Assembly (NCBI GenBank): GCA_002633025.1
Contig: NMRB01002140.1
Location: 41,335-105,334, forward strand
Length of the DNA: 64,000 bases
DNA from: Notospermus geniculatus
Taxonomy: Eukaryota; Nemertea; Pilidiophora; Heteronemertea; Lineidae
Direction: 5' to 3'
Shown: positions 12,501 to 20,825 of the stretch, in pieces
Layout: the number at the start of each line of letters is the position of its first letter
Numbering within the stretch: the stretch's first letter is position 1
Made by a program: the position numbers and the translations under genes
The notes under the pieces: generated by a model
The model's database searches: none
What the model was told of the DNA's origin: nothing
Seen by the model: the letters and a program-made list of their open reading frames with translations, nothing else

Positions 12501-15500
12501 GCCCGCGAAAATATCCGTGATACATTATCTTTAATGACGCTGAAAATAGCTGTGTTATCCTCAGAAATAAAATTCAAGGCATCAAGTTGACAGCTTCATA
12601 TACCCCACCAGCACAAAAACGTGGAAGCTCCTGCCTATTACATAAAGCCAAAATTCAAGCAGTGAGAGACATCTGGTAGCACCAATAAAGTTACTTCAAC
12701 GTTCGCAGTTAAATCCCTACCCTCTTGGCCTTTCCATTGAAGACCGGTGCAATAGAATGTCATGTACCCCGATATGAGGTGTCGCCCAACAAAAGATTCT
12801 GACGGAATAAGGGTCAGCTACAATAGGCCGGACACTAACAGACATGAACTTCTGTCACGAGATGCCCCCTGTACAAAAGAAGCGGACATTTGGTATCGGG
12901 AACATTAGATTCTATCACACCTGTCTAGCCAGTGCGTTGGAAACTCACCGAGGTTGCCTTCGCCGTGGACAAACTGAAATAGTCGGTACTATCGCTGTAG
13001 GGTTTCACCAAATCCCATTTGAAGGTTGTCTTGTACGTGGAGTTGGCCTCCTCGAATACGTGCCTCGTCGTTTTATTATTCATTCCAGGGTCCAGGTCTA
13101 TGATGGTAATGAACCCACCGGCATTGNGTCTAGGAAAACCCGTCGGAAGTCGCTGAGTGATCAACAAGCGTTAGGAGCAGTCCAGCCGCGCGTATTGCCA
13201 AAAGATGGCAGCAACGTTCTAGCGGACCAATACCCAGGAAAATCCACGTGACTGGTGCTCGATCAAGAATGAATTGGTTCGCTATATGCATCAGGCATGA
13301 AAACGCAGACAAATTTGGAAACCGGAAAGTCGGCCGCATCAATCTCAGGACCCAACTTTTTGAGATTCTCAAGCCGGAGTTCCGGCAAAAACCGGAAGAT
13401 TTTCATGCCTGAATTGCATTGAATTGTGCCGTAGTGACACCTATTGGTTAACTCACTGACAGCTCCTACTGCCTGTGCATTGATCTGCTACTGTTCACCT
13501 GTTACGTAATACATTTCAGCTATTGAAATGTTCGAGTTCACCAAGGCCATTAACACTTTCCTCAAATGCGACATCCGACGGGTTTTCCTATAACGCCTCA
13601 TCTATTGTTATGTCCGTTGAGTACAGAGTTGCCGATTTCGGCACGGCAGATCAATTTTTTGGGAATGTCATACGAGTCCGTATGTATAAAGGGGGCCTTA
13701 CCGTGGTTTTTCCTTCGGACAAAGTAACCTTTTTCTCATTTCCACCACAATGGTCCTGAAGCTCATCCTCATTGTTCTTGCCCTTAACGGCGGTCAGCGC
13801 TTTAACTCCCACTGTCCCATCTGGTGTGACCTTTGAGTCAGGGTCAGTCCACCCTCGCCACGTGGCTGTGATGGTCTGACCAATCTGAAGATAACAGAGG
13901 TCAAGAATTACGTTCCACGGTTTGCAGCTATACATGTAGGACTTTGCCCAATCTGCCGATCACAGTCCGAAGGGACTTCCCTCAAATGACCAGTGGAAGT
14001 AGATTTATGAGAACCCCACGAACGATGATGTGGCAGGGTCAGCTGTGCATGCCTACATTTGACTACATTTGAATAGGCGTACGTGCATTTGCATAATATA
14101 GAACATTAATGACGCTGAAAATAGCTGTGTTATCCTCAGAAATAAAATTCAAGGCATCAAGTTGACAGCTTCATATACCCCACCAGCACAAAAACGTGGA
14201 AGCTCCTGCCTATTACATAAAGCAAAAATTCAAGCAGTGAGAGACATCTGGTAGCACCAATAAAGTTACTTCAACATTCGCAGTTAAATCCCTACCCTCT
14301 TGGCCTTTCCATTGAAGACCGGTGCAATAGAATGTCATGTACCCCGATATGAGGTGTCGCCCAACAAAAGATTCTGACGGAATAAGGGTCAGCTACAATA
14401 GGCCGGACACTAACAGACATGAACTTCTGTCACGAGATGTCCCCTGTACAAAAGAAGCGGACATTTGGTATCGGGAACATTAGATTCTATCACACCTGTC
14501 TAGCCAGTGCGTTGGAAACTCACCGAGGTTGCCTTCGCCGTGGACAAACTGAAATAGTCGGTACTATCGCTGTAGGGTTTCACCAAATCCCATTTGAAGG
14601 TTGTCTTGTACGTGGAGTTGGCCTCCTCGAATACGTGCCTCGTCGTTTTATTATTCATTCCAGGGTCCAGGTCTATGATGGTAATGAACCCACCGGCATT
14701 GTACGTGATCTCAAATTCCAAGCTGAAAGGAACGGGAGAATGAAAACCATTCGGAACTTCCGAAGGCAACTGCTCGGCAATTTCCGTGACGGCTCGCATT
14801 TCCCCTCGGACACAATTCCAAGGCAGCCATCTTGAACGCGCAAGGATTCCCTTCATTTTCTGTGGGTTTGGATGCTGCGCATGAACGAAATAGGTCACAC
14901 AAAAACGTTGCGTTCAATATTAAATATTGATCAATAATTGGCAGATTGGGCGAGATATCGGTAAGTTTATATATAATATGCCTCAACTTATCCAGGAAAT
15001 AAGGTTGGATATCTTAACAGGCCAAAATTCGGCCAAAATAGTCCCACGGTCGGTCATGTGGGTTTGTTGATAAACAACATGGCTGCCTTGGACTTGTGTG
15101 AAATGCGCCGCCCAGTGGATAGATAAGCAGTTCGCCTCAGGTCGTTCCGAATGAATGAAAACGTGCGACATTTACAAGAAGTTCTCGGATTTACATTACC
15201 GTTAAATTTTTTGTCTCGCCTTACGAACCGTAATTTAAAATGTCCATCTAAAACCTGGATGTTCTACAGGTGTGTGCAAAAATATTAGAACACTTGGCAA
15301 ATCTTAAGAAACTGATGTTTTATTTGGTTCCAGTTCCTGGATGTCACTTTCCTGCCATTGCAAAAGGTAAAAGCGCCCCCTATTGGCTAAAAAATCAACT
15401 AAATTAATAATGCTACGATATATTACGTACCCTTGCTAGATAAGCCTACCATAAAAAATTGGTGAAATGCTGTTTAGTATTAAAGGCGTTTGGCCCTCTG

Positions 15501-16762
15501 GTGGCAAAGTGGATAATCGGATTCGGCCGATTCTTTCACGCGACACACCGTTAGCCCATGATACACCCTCCCACCAAATATGAAACCAAAATCGTCAGTT
15601 GCTCAGAACTTATAGAGTGGAAGGGACTACTAGCCATGCTAGCGCCGAGCGGCATGCGGAAGGACGGGGGGTATTTTCAAGTCCCTGTCCGGGGGGCTCC
15701 GGGGGACAATAACATCCCATTAATTTGGGCCTATTCCTTTGGATGTACAACTTTTAATAAGCTTGAAGAAGGAAAGTATGTAGTATAGAGCTAATTTTGG
15801 TGTTTTAAACTCGTACAACCCATGAATAAAAACACATTTATCTATTATTTAGAATCAACCATGAATAAAAACACATTGTATATATTATTTAGAATCAACT
15901 AACACAGTACCCGTCGGAGGGTGGACAGCCCCCCCCTCCGTTCAGGGGTCAGCACTTATTCGACACCTAGAATTTTTTTCTACGGTCAGAATTCGACACT
16001 AATTCACCCTGGACATCAAATGAAATCGACTGGTGTTCACCAGCTTTTTCCACTGATCTTTTACCTTTTCTATGTCATTTCTAATTAGAAATTATGAAGT
16101 AATCGCCAGGAGTTCGACATTAACTATTTTTGGGTCGACATAAAAACGACGGAAAGAAACAAATTGAGCGGTCAGAACTGGACACTTTTTCGACACTAAT
16201 TTAGTGGTTCTCTCTGAGCTAGGTTCCAGACATGTCATTGACTGGGGTCATAAAGAGATCAAACCCCTAAAGCAACCACTTGGGCACACACTGTTGCTTG
16301 TCCGATGAGTTCCAGTTTTTCTCACCAGATGGCTCTTATCACCCAAATTTCCATGTTAAACTAATATTTCTAATCAAATTTGTGTTGGTGGCCGTAGCAT
16401 CCAACAATCCACCAGCCCTGAGCCCAAATTTGATCTCTTTATGCCGGGGTGCATTAGGTACATGTATATGTTCCACTGTTCGCACGCAGTTTACCTATGT
16501 AGGAGATACCGTCACCCTTCGACAACGCCGATTTTTTTTCTGCGGTCACCTGCTTTCCGCCTGCATAGCATTACAGGGAGATCAGCCGAAATTGCCATAA
16601 AATGTGAAAAATATTCTTACCTAGCCCCGTGTTCATAGACATGCTGCAATGACCCATCGGCCAGGGGCGTCCAGACGTTACAGCTGACCGTTGCTGCGGG
16701 ATCGTTGACGTAAGACTGACCACCACAAACCGGGAAAGTATCATTCTGCTCGGTACCATTCG
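329..16762 (-). CDS. Partial multi-exon gene for a modular, extracellular-looking protein
   Basis: I join eight exon bodies, read on the minus strand: 16762-16621, 14722-14524, 13884-13702, 11000-10655, 6178-6046, 5335-5117, 4407-4198, 3563-3292 and then 556-329 (nine blocks, the first being the most 5'). Each has an AG acceptor and GT donor. Phases match from 16762 to 10655 and again from 6178 to 3292. Phases do not match between 10655 and 6178, nor between 3292 and 556, so an exon is missing in each gap. Modules carry HWGGFVDHESGI or SAHDPESGI cores, strands such as LFVKVTVINWANL and FYIGIKATNKASL, and the linker VVVDDTAP. This is the layout of Ig/fibronectin-III-like ectodomain repeats known in large proteins of marine invertebrates. 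The start codon, signal peptide and stop were not found. The gene continues past the left edge. Exact function is unknown to me. Confidence 0.72.
691..780 (-). repeat. tRNA-derived SINE-like sequence
   Basis: On the minus strand an A box (TAGTGGTTAAGG) and a B box (GGTTCGAATCC) lie at class II tRNA spacing. The ends do not form an acceptor stem, so it is a pseudo-tRNA or SINE head. Confidence 0.6.
1235..1410. mobile_element. GGTGTAACG family MITE, copy
   Basis: About 176 bp, degraded. Ends GGTGTTATATCTGTCAGTG and ATGTTACAC. It shares TTATTCC..CAGACAATAG and CACTCACAGATGGGGAACAC with the copy at 4626. Confidence 0.65.
3292..3563 (-). CDS. Exon, modular ectodomain gene (second half of a module plus linker)
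   Basis: 272 nt, acceptor ATATTTCAG, donor GTAAGT, ending after two bases of a codon. It encodes APSTGKYFLTVVAFNAALD, then the linker SNGVVVDDTAPVMGGLAV. The 556-329 exon needs a phase 0 entry, so one exon between 3291 and 557 was not found. Confidence 0.73.
3859..4042. mobile_element. 184-bp MITE in an intron
   Basis: TIR GTCCCATTCCTGAACTCGGA and inverse, with further inverted AAGTTGAAGATA inside. Confidence 0.8.
4198..4407 (-). CDS. Exon, modular ectodomain gene (ESGI module)
   Basis: 210 nt, phase 0 at both ends, acceptor ATTTTTCAG, donor GTGTGT. It opens ITIDISPPSPGFVNEG, the D.SPP linker, and continues LTGHWGGFVDHESGIQYYQY, the clearest repeat core in the gene. It is followed in frame by the exon at 3563-3292. 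Confidence 0.75.
4626..4800. mobile_element. GGTGTAACG family MITE, well-preserved copy
   Basis: About 175 bp. Left GGTGTAACGTTTTTTAGCGT, right (inverted) GTTGTAAAGTTTTTCAGTGT, then GTGTTCCCC on both sides. Central CGGAATAAGCCGCGACTCG is shared with the copy at 54813. Confidence 0.85.
4906..5023. mobile_element. Near-perfect hairpin, GGGAGGTTTCG ends
   Basis: About 56 bp of stem on each side (GGGAGGTTTCGCAAGCGCCC... inverted at the other end) with a tiny loop. The ends match the GGGAGGTTT MITE family, but the interior differs. It lies in an intron between exons 5117 and 4407. Confidence 0.85.
5117..5335 (-). CDS. Exon, modular ectodomain gene
   Basis: 219 nt, phase 0 at both ends, acceptor AATCTTTCAG, donor GTATTG. 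The peptide starts SLDECKRKHFEVGPDCYK and ends DLFVKVTVINWANLITTS. The final strand is the L..G.FVKVTV.N.A.L type that closes one repeat before the D..PP linker of the next exon. Confidence 0.7.
5513..6008. mobile_element. About 495-bp MITE, CG-rich interior
   Basis: Ends ACTTGCACGATTTTTGTT and inverse. The interior is dense in GCGTGCCATGCG-type words. It lies just downstream of exon 6178-6046 in transcript sense. Confidence 0.75.
6046..6178 (-). CDS. Exon, modular ectodomain gene
   Basis: 133 nt, acceptor after CATCGTTTAG, donor GTGAGT. It needs two bases from an upstream exon and ends in phase 0. It encodes CEWDAYDYHTGLKNVEWTIF, matching the W.A.D..SGL..V.W.I start of a repeat module. Phase and content lead directly into 5335-5117. 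Confidence 0.7.
6524..6672. mobile_element. 149-bp MITE, GGGAGGTTT family, copy 1
   Basis: TIR GGGAGGTTTAGAAATCAAAC and inverse; TA flanks both sides. The interior has ACGTTGACAAC and an AT-rich centre. A second copy is at 26576. Confidence 0.88.
7463..7570. mobile_element. Snap-back palindrome of about 108 bp
   Basis: TTTCAAAGCTGTTTTAACGC is repeated inverted after a 6-base loop near GCATGCCTATAAGCATGC. The stem is essentially perfect, suggesting a recent MITE. It is followed by an n base, typical of hairpin sequencing trouble. Confidence 0.8.
8474..8724. mobile_element. MITE, TTAA-flanked
   Basis: Ends TTAAAGCCTCACTGTATTGA and its inverse at 8705-8724. A repeated ACCTGCAGT motif is inside. 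It lies in the intron between exons 10655 and 6178. Confidence 0.85.
8900..9204. mobile_element. AT-rich MITE
   Basis: Ends GAGGGAGCAAGAAATAAAAG and, inverted, AAGGGAGTAAGAAATAAAAG, with inner inverted TTTTCAATTTCT blocks. Confidence 0.7.
9438..9927. mobile_element. About 490-bp inverted-repeat element
   Basis: Ends ATACTCTAAATCCTCAGATT and inverse, continuing GGGTACA. An 80-codon open minus frame without a start (9757-9516) lies inside; I do not call it a gene. Confidence 0.7.
9938..10328. mobile_element. MITE with GAGGAATC arrays at both ends
   Basis: GTCGATTTAGAGGAATCGGA and its inverse lie near each border, preceded by CCAATTCGG-like sequence. The ends are partly made of tandem GGAATC units. 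Confidence 0.75.
10393..10620. mobile_element. MITE with TTAAGCCCCCGTCACA / TTAAAGCCTAGGTCACA ends
   Basis: Left TTAAGCCCCCGTCACATATC, right (inverted) TTAAAGCCTAGGTCACAAAT; both are followed by CGGGGCCCGTACG-like sequence. It ends 34 bp from an exon. Confidence 0.8.
10655..11000 (-). CDS. Exon, modular ectodomain gene (largest exon)
   Basis: 346 nt, entering in phase 0 after ACAATTATAG and ending after one base of a codon at GTACCG. The peptide has a strand-rich start (GVYAVTLTVPDFAGNHERAR) followed by FFTYDPSSKPEI, then HVHGHWLGAIRPCPGVGKK. The AGN..RAR..FxYD motif is typical of beta-sandwich repeats in extracellular proteins. The next exon found (6178-6046) has the wrong entry phase, so an exon is missing between them. 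A MITE (10393-10620) ends only 34 bp from the donor side. Confidence 0.7.
11697..11867. mobile_element. 171-bp MITE, TAA target duplication
   Basis: TIR TGCCCGTTGTACACGGTAGG; TAA on both sides. The empty site is visible in tandem unit 2 at about 13685, which confirms the borders. Confidence 0.9.
11883..12065 (-). pseudogene. Second copy of the WRGWTDPDS exon in the duplicated unit
   Basis: This copy is nearly identical to the 13702-13884 exon, open, with GT donor (GTAGGG) and a CAG acceptor. Because it is phase 0 to 0 it could be spliced in as an extra 61-residue module. The surrounding duplication has an n base at its join, so I think it is more likely the other allele placed in tandem than an expressed second exon. 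Confidence 0.5.
12288..12530. mobile_element. 243-bp MITE, TTAA target duplication
   Basis: TIR AGATAATGTATCAC with TTAA at both borders; the empty site is in unit 2 at about 14105. TTAA duplications are known from piggyBac and Kolobok elements. Which one applies here is open. Confidence 0.9.
12746..12921. mobile_element. MITE with GGTGCAATAGAATGTCATG end (unit 1)
   Basis: 176 bp. Ends GGTGCAATAGAATGTCATGT and, inverted, GGTGTGATAGAATCTAATGT. The centre contains TTCTGACGGAATAAGGGTCA. It directly precedes the donor of exon copy 12949. Confidence 0.75.
12949..13126 (-). pseudogene. Truncated copy of the 14524-14722 exon
   Basis: It keeps the GTGAGT donor and most of the exon but is cut at the n base at 13127, losing its first 21 or so bases and its acceptor. 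It cannot be spliced as it stands. The cut marks the junction of the two tandem units. Confidence 0.6.
13702..13884 (-). CDS. Exon, modular ectodomain gene (WRGWTDPDS module)
   Basis: 183 nt, phase 0 to phase 0, acceptor after TTATCTTCAG and donor GTAAGG. It encodes IGQTITATWRGWTDPDSKV, then a charged stretch with KNNEDELQDHCGGNEKKV. The W..W.DPDS core is the counterpart of the W..F.D.ESG cores in later exons. An almost identical exon lies at 11883-12065. Confidence 0.72.
14321..14496. mobile_element. MITE with GGTGCAATAGAATGTCATG end (unit 2)
   Basis: The same element as at 12746, in the same place of the second tandem unit, so it predates the duplication. Its right end is 27 bp from exon 14524. 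Confidence 0.75.
14524..14722 (-). CDS. Exon, modular ectodomain gene
   Basis: 199 nt, acceptor CCTTTCAG, donor GTGAGT, ending in phase 0. The peptide contains EFEITYNAGGFITIIDLDPG and NSTYKTTFKWDLVKPYSD. Its 3' part is repeated at 12949-13126, where the copy stops at an n base. Confidence 0.7.
15269..15345 (+). mobile_element. Terminal fragment of a Tc1-like element
   Basis: CAGGTGTGTGCAAAAATATT followed by AGAACACTTGG is the typical terminus of Tc1-type transposons (CAG..GTGTGCAAAA.TATT..AAC). No matching opposite end or transposase frame is found, so only one end remains. Confidence 0.6.
16621..16762 (-). CDS. Exon, modular ectodomain gene (most 5' exon found)
   Basis: The acceptor TTCTTTAG precedes CGAATGGTACC and the donor is GTAAGA. 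The 142-nt exon enters in phase 1 and leaves after two bases of a codon. It encodes FPVCGGQSYVNDPAATVSC and NVWTPLADGSLQHVYEHGA. The paired cysteines fit a secreted protein. The trailing AG plus the first C of the 14722 exon completes a serine codon, which links the two. Confidence 0.65.
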
Positions 16763-16885
16763 CTAAAGAACGAACAATCATTCATGTAGTGTTACCACGA
16801 CTGTGTGAAATCTACCTGACCTTGTCCAAACGAGGCCATCGACTGCGTCTTTGGCCTTGTCCCAATCATGTCATCGTTTGTGTTA

Positions 16886-17100
16886 GAAATAGTTTCTATT
16901 TTAGAAGCAACCAAATCGATAGACCAATCAGCTTCGTCGAATTTGATCACATGATTTTGTGAGTGTAAACATAACCACGTGCAACAAGGAGGCAGCCATC
17001 TTATATGACGTCATTCATACGCGAAAAGAAGTACGGGACACCGACGTTTGAAGGCAGAGTCAGTAAGGTGTAACCGTCTGACCTCTGCGTTGGAGATTGC
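16886..17100. repeat. Dispersed 215-bp repeat, copy 1
   Basis: AGAAATAGTTTCTATTTTAG to CTCTGCGTTGGAGATTG matches 55500-55714 almost exactly. It includes CCACGTGCAACAAGGAGGC and TGACGTCATT. Confidence 0.85.
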
Positions 17101-17207
17101 TTGTCGTGTTGCCCGTCTCTTATTTTGTCACGGGTTTAAGGGTCTTGGGCCATATGCATAAAATAACTTAAGTGTAAAAATTCCAAGGGATTCCCTCAAA
17201 TCATCAC

Positions 17208-17419
17208 TTAAAGGAGCACGGTATTGCCACTTTTTCTCAACAGCCGGCGCCACCGCTCCATTCTCCAACCCAAGGGTCTGACTACGTCTCGGCGAATGAC
17301 CCGATTTACTGCGTACATTTTGTAATGCATTTTTGTAGTTCGCCTTACTGCCGCTAGGTGGCTCCCTCTACGTCGGCAGTCAAATAACGCATTTGAGATC
17401 CAATACCGTGCTCCTTTAA
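17208..17419. mobile_element. MITE of the TTAA/AGG group (1 of 3)
   Basis: Ends TTAAAGGAGCACGGTATTG and its inverse. Internal GCCGGCGCCACCG is shared with the element at 17746. Its right TTAA is also the left TTAA of the next element. Confidence 0.85.
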
Positions 17420-17716
17420 AGGTGCTCTAGTCTCTTGTAAACATTACGGTGTGCCACCTATTGTCAACTTCTGGTACTAACAAATCAGATAAAATCGAAT
17501 TAAATCTCGCCTTTCACAACTTTTTGTTTGTTTTTGAGCTTAAAATCATAAATATATTTCAGTTACAAGAATATTTATCAAGATAGATATAAAAATAGAT
17601 AACATATGTTTTGGTATACACGGTGCTGCCACCTGTCCGAGGAAAAATAATTATTATAATCAACCATGTAAACAAACAAACCGTAATGTTTACAATTCGA
17701 ACTAGAGCACCTTTAA
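17416..17716. mobile_element. MITE of the TTAA/AGG group (2 of 3)
   Basis: Ends TTAAAGGTGCTCTAGT and its inverse, with further inverted similarity (GTAAACATTACGGT). It abuts the previous element through a shared TTAA. Confidence 0.85.
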
Positions 17717-17745
17717 GTGGAAGGTACTTGAGAATAGTGAAAGCC

Positions 17746-18174
17746 TTAAAGGACCACTGTATTGCATCTTTCTGTCGACAGCCGGCGCCACCGGCACCAT
17801 GCTCCAATACTGTAGTTTTAAGCCTTTCGCCCCAGTGTTGGAGAATGTACAAATTACAAATTACAAATTAATAAGTTTATTGCTCCGTATAAAACATACA
17901 TTTTATCTTGGAAGAAGTACAATAAACTGTGCAAATGGTGCAAATAGATAAAGAGAAGATGGAGAACAAACAAGCAGCAGAGGATGTATGATTACAGTCT
18001 CGGTCACCCAGCCGCTGGGGATCGAACAAGTTTGTGTAGCAGTACTGCGGAACGAAACGGCTGGCTGCGCGAGACTAGTTGCATGCGGTAGTTTACCAAG
18101 TCGTTAATAGAGGTCTCCCCCTTAACGCGGGTAGGTGTAACGCAGGATTGGGAAGCAATACTGTGGTCCTTTAA
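17746..18174. mobile_element. MITE of the TTAA/AGG group (3 of 3)
   Basis: Ends TTAAAGGACCACTGTATTGC and the inverse GCAATACTGTGGTCCTTTAA. It contains AATTACAAATTACAAATTA and shares the GCCGGCGCCACCG block with the first element. A further TTAAAGGGACACACTCC end follows at 18185. Confidence 0.8.
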
Positions 18175-18966
18175 AATCACCCTTAAAGGGACACACTCCG
18201 CGTGAGCTACTTCGTACCGTCGAAGCGACATCTGGCGTCTTAAGGAAGGCATTACTGGAATCACTGGCAGGCCTTGTCCTGGAAAGATAAATGGTAAAGG
18301 TTTGGAATCAGTCAACGCTTGACTGATACAAGGATAGGGCCTACCCATACAATGTACAGGGCTAGGCCTACAGGGTAGCGCGTCGCGATTCCAACATGCG
18401 CAGGTTGGTTCGAAAATGGCCGCTAGATCCTCCATGACGTCACATCGAAATGGCCGCTAAAATCCTCCATAACATGACGTCATCGAAAATGGCCGACAAC
18501 AATCCTCCATCACCTCCCGTCACATGGCATCTTTCCTGTTGGTTCACCATTGTACTGCAAGCAGAAACTGATAGAAGGGCCGCTGCCAGAGCGCGGTGTT
18601 AGTTACTGAATGTTTGGTCTTCAGAAGGAATTCCGACCGCTATGATGGCACCTCCCCAAGTCCACCAATAGCACATCTGAAATTTCTCCAGCGAGGACCA
18701 ATCTCTATATTCCCCTCCACCCAAAAAAGGTTATGTGCAGATTGGCCTATGCTCCGAACCCGTTCAAAAAGTGCCGTTTTCTCTTGTCTTTTTGAACTGA
18801 TTCAAAAACAAACTGCATGGTGTAACCCAATGGATTGCCTTCTTGTTCAAAATAGCAATATTTCGTTGGTCTTGTACTCTTTAAGGGGAGCGCCACCTAT
18901 CGGAGGTTACAGAAAGTAACTCAAAGATGGCGCCTTTTGAACCATGACCTTCCCCTATTTCAGTAA

Positions 18967-19210
18967 AGCCTAGTTTATACTTCGACGCACGACCATCGCT
19001 GGCGACCAACGCGCGATCTTGCGTTCGACGCCGAGCCCGTCGTGCGATTTCGTCGGCGTCCGATCGCGAGGCTGTAATTACTTGAATCATTTCATAATGG
19101 GTCGCCGTCGCTAAAGTACGCTGGACTATGAATCAATTCCGCGAAGTCGGCGTCCAGATTTCGTCGTGCGTCGGACGCCGAAGGGTTTGTGTCGAAGTAT
19201 AAACTAGGCT
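18967..19210. mobile_element. MITE with AGCCTAGTTTATACTTCGAC ends
   Basis: TIR AGCCTAGTTTATACTTCGAC on the left and its inverse on the right; TAA flanks both ends. The interior is rich in CGTCGG/CGACGC words. Confidence 0.85.
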
Positions 19211-20485
19211 TAACGCGACCTCCCAAATGCAGTAAAAGTGCGCTCATCAAAATCAACTCCCCTTAAAGAGTGATAAAAGAAAAAAAGGGTCACGACACAT
19301 GCAGTTGAAATGTGCAATCCACCCTTTCCCTTCATGCACCCACTTTATGTGTCTGCTCTACTGAATAAGCTTCTTGTGAGCATATCTGGTGTTCCTGAAA
19401 TGAATTTGTGATTAGGTACATGTTGTTGTCCCCCTCCACCCCTCTCCCCCGCAGCTGTCCTTGGTGCAGGGCATTTATACAGAGCGCCGGGGCATGCTAC
19501 GCGCCCGATACGAGCGCGCACCGACCAAAATGTGCATTTTTGTTAAAGGACGGCTAGACCCTCTGAAATGGAGAGCACTGATTAGTTACATGATGCTGAA
19601 AAGGAGAGATGATTAGACATTCATGGGGAGGGCCCAATATGTGTATACATGAGAACCTGGGTACGAGCTTGACCTACGTTTCTTAAGACGAGAGTGGACA
19701 TGTATACACCCGAAGCATCACCTTTGGCGGAACAGTGGGTGGAGCCCACTGACTAAGTGGAAGCAGCTACGCGGTCCCGGCCGACCGCAGCTGCGCTGAA
19801 AATTGAAGACATTCATACGAAAACGTTCAAGCCAGACCTGCTTCTAAACGTGTCTAATTTAGATGCAGATTCCGCTTGCGATGTAGGCCTAATTTCTAAG
19901 TGCCATCCGCTTGGCTCAAAACTAATTTCCATTTTACGCGCCATCTGATTGGCTAACAAAACGTCACGTGGGTCGATTGACACACCCACAAGGCCAACAA
20001 ACAAAAGCTGAAATAAACGGCATAGACTGAATGAAACAATGGCAACACATATGTGAAGCTTGGGGAGGTTTTTGATTCTTTTGTGTTCTCGTTTTTCGTT
20101 GGCTATTCCATGTTTTGTATTGTACTTTTCCATTCGCTGTTGATGCTTTGTCGTCTAGGTTTTCATTGGCTGTTTCATTCAGTTAGGCACAGGTGTTAAA
20201 ATGACAAAAAAGGCGGGGGGTCGTGTAAAAATATGAACCAACCTAAAAAAAATTACCCAGGAACACCATGCTCACCCCATGTTAGGCCAGTGCAAAAGTG
20301 GTGTTCCAACTCAGCTCTATTGTGCAATGGCCCACAATAGGTTGTCCTGTACCTATTTCCACGTCTTCGGTGAGGACTTTTTCGATGTTCAGATGATGAT
20401 GTCATGCATTCCATATGCAATTACAGATAATCCAAAATGAATTCCGTAAGTCTTCACCTCACCTCACCTCGCCACAGTCCGATAG

Positions 20486-20825
20486 ATGATTCCGACGAAA
20501 AGTTACGTACAAACGAAAACGTTACGCACAAACCAAAACGTTACGCACAGTCCGATAGATGATTCCGACGAAAAGTTACGCACAAACGAAAACGTTACGC
20601 ACAAACGAAAACGTTACGCACAGTCCGATAGATGATTCCGACGAAAAGTTACATACAAACCAAAACGTTACGCACAAACGAAAAACGTTACGCACAAACG
20701 AAAACGTTACGCACAAACGAAAACGTTACGCACAGTCCGATAGATGATTTCGACGAAACGTTACGTACAAACGAAAACGTTCCGCACAAACGAAAACGTA
20801 TTAGGCACAAACGTTAATCGCACAA
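20486..20825. repeat. Minisatellite of ACGAAAACGTTACGCACAA units
   Basis: About 19-bp units (TTACGCACAAACGAAAACG) alternate with a longer block containing CCGATAGATGATTCCGACG, which recurs four or five times. Open frames across it are repeat artefacts. Confidence 0.9.

Larger units (their letters stand above)
11133..13126. repeat. Tandem unit 1 (with two MITEs)
   Basis: This 1994-bp unit starts GTCTAGGAAAACCCGTC and matches 13128-14700 throughout. It carries two insertions missing from unit 2: 11697-11867 and 12288-12530. Their lengths plus target duplications (174 and 247 bp) equal the full length difference of 421 bp. Confidence 0.85.
13128..14700. repeat. Tandem unit 2 (empty sites)
   Basis: This 1573-bp unit is the counterpart of 11133-13126 without either MITE. 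It joins unit 1 at a single n base (13127), as expected where two overlapping allelic contigs were placed end to end. It contains the intact exon 13702-13884 and most of exon 14524-14722. Confidence 0.85.
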
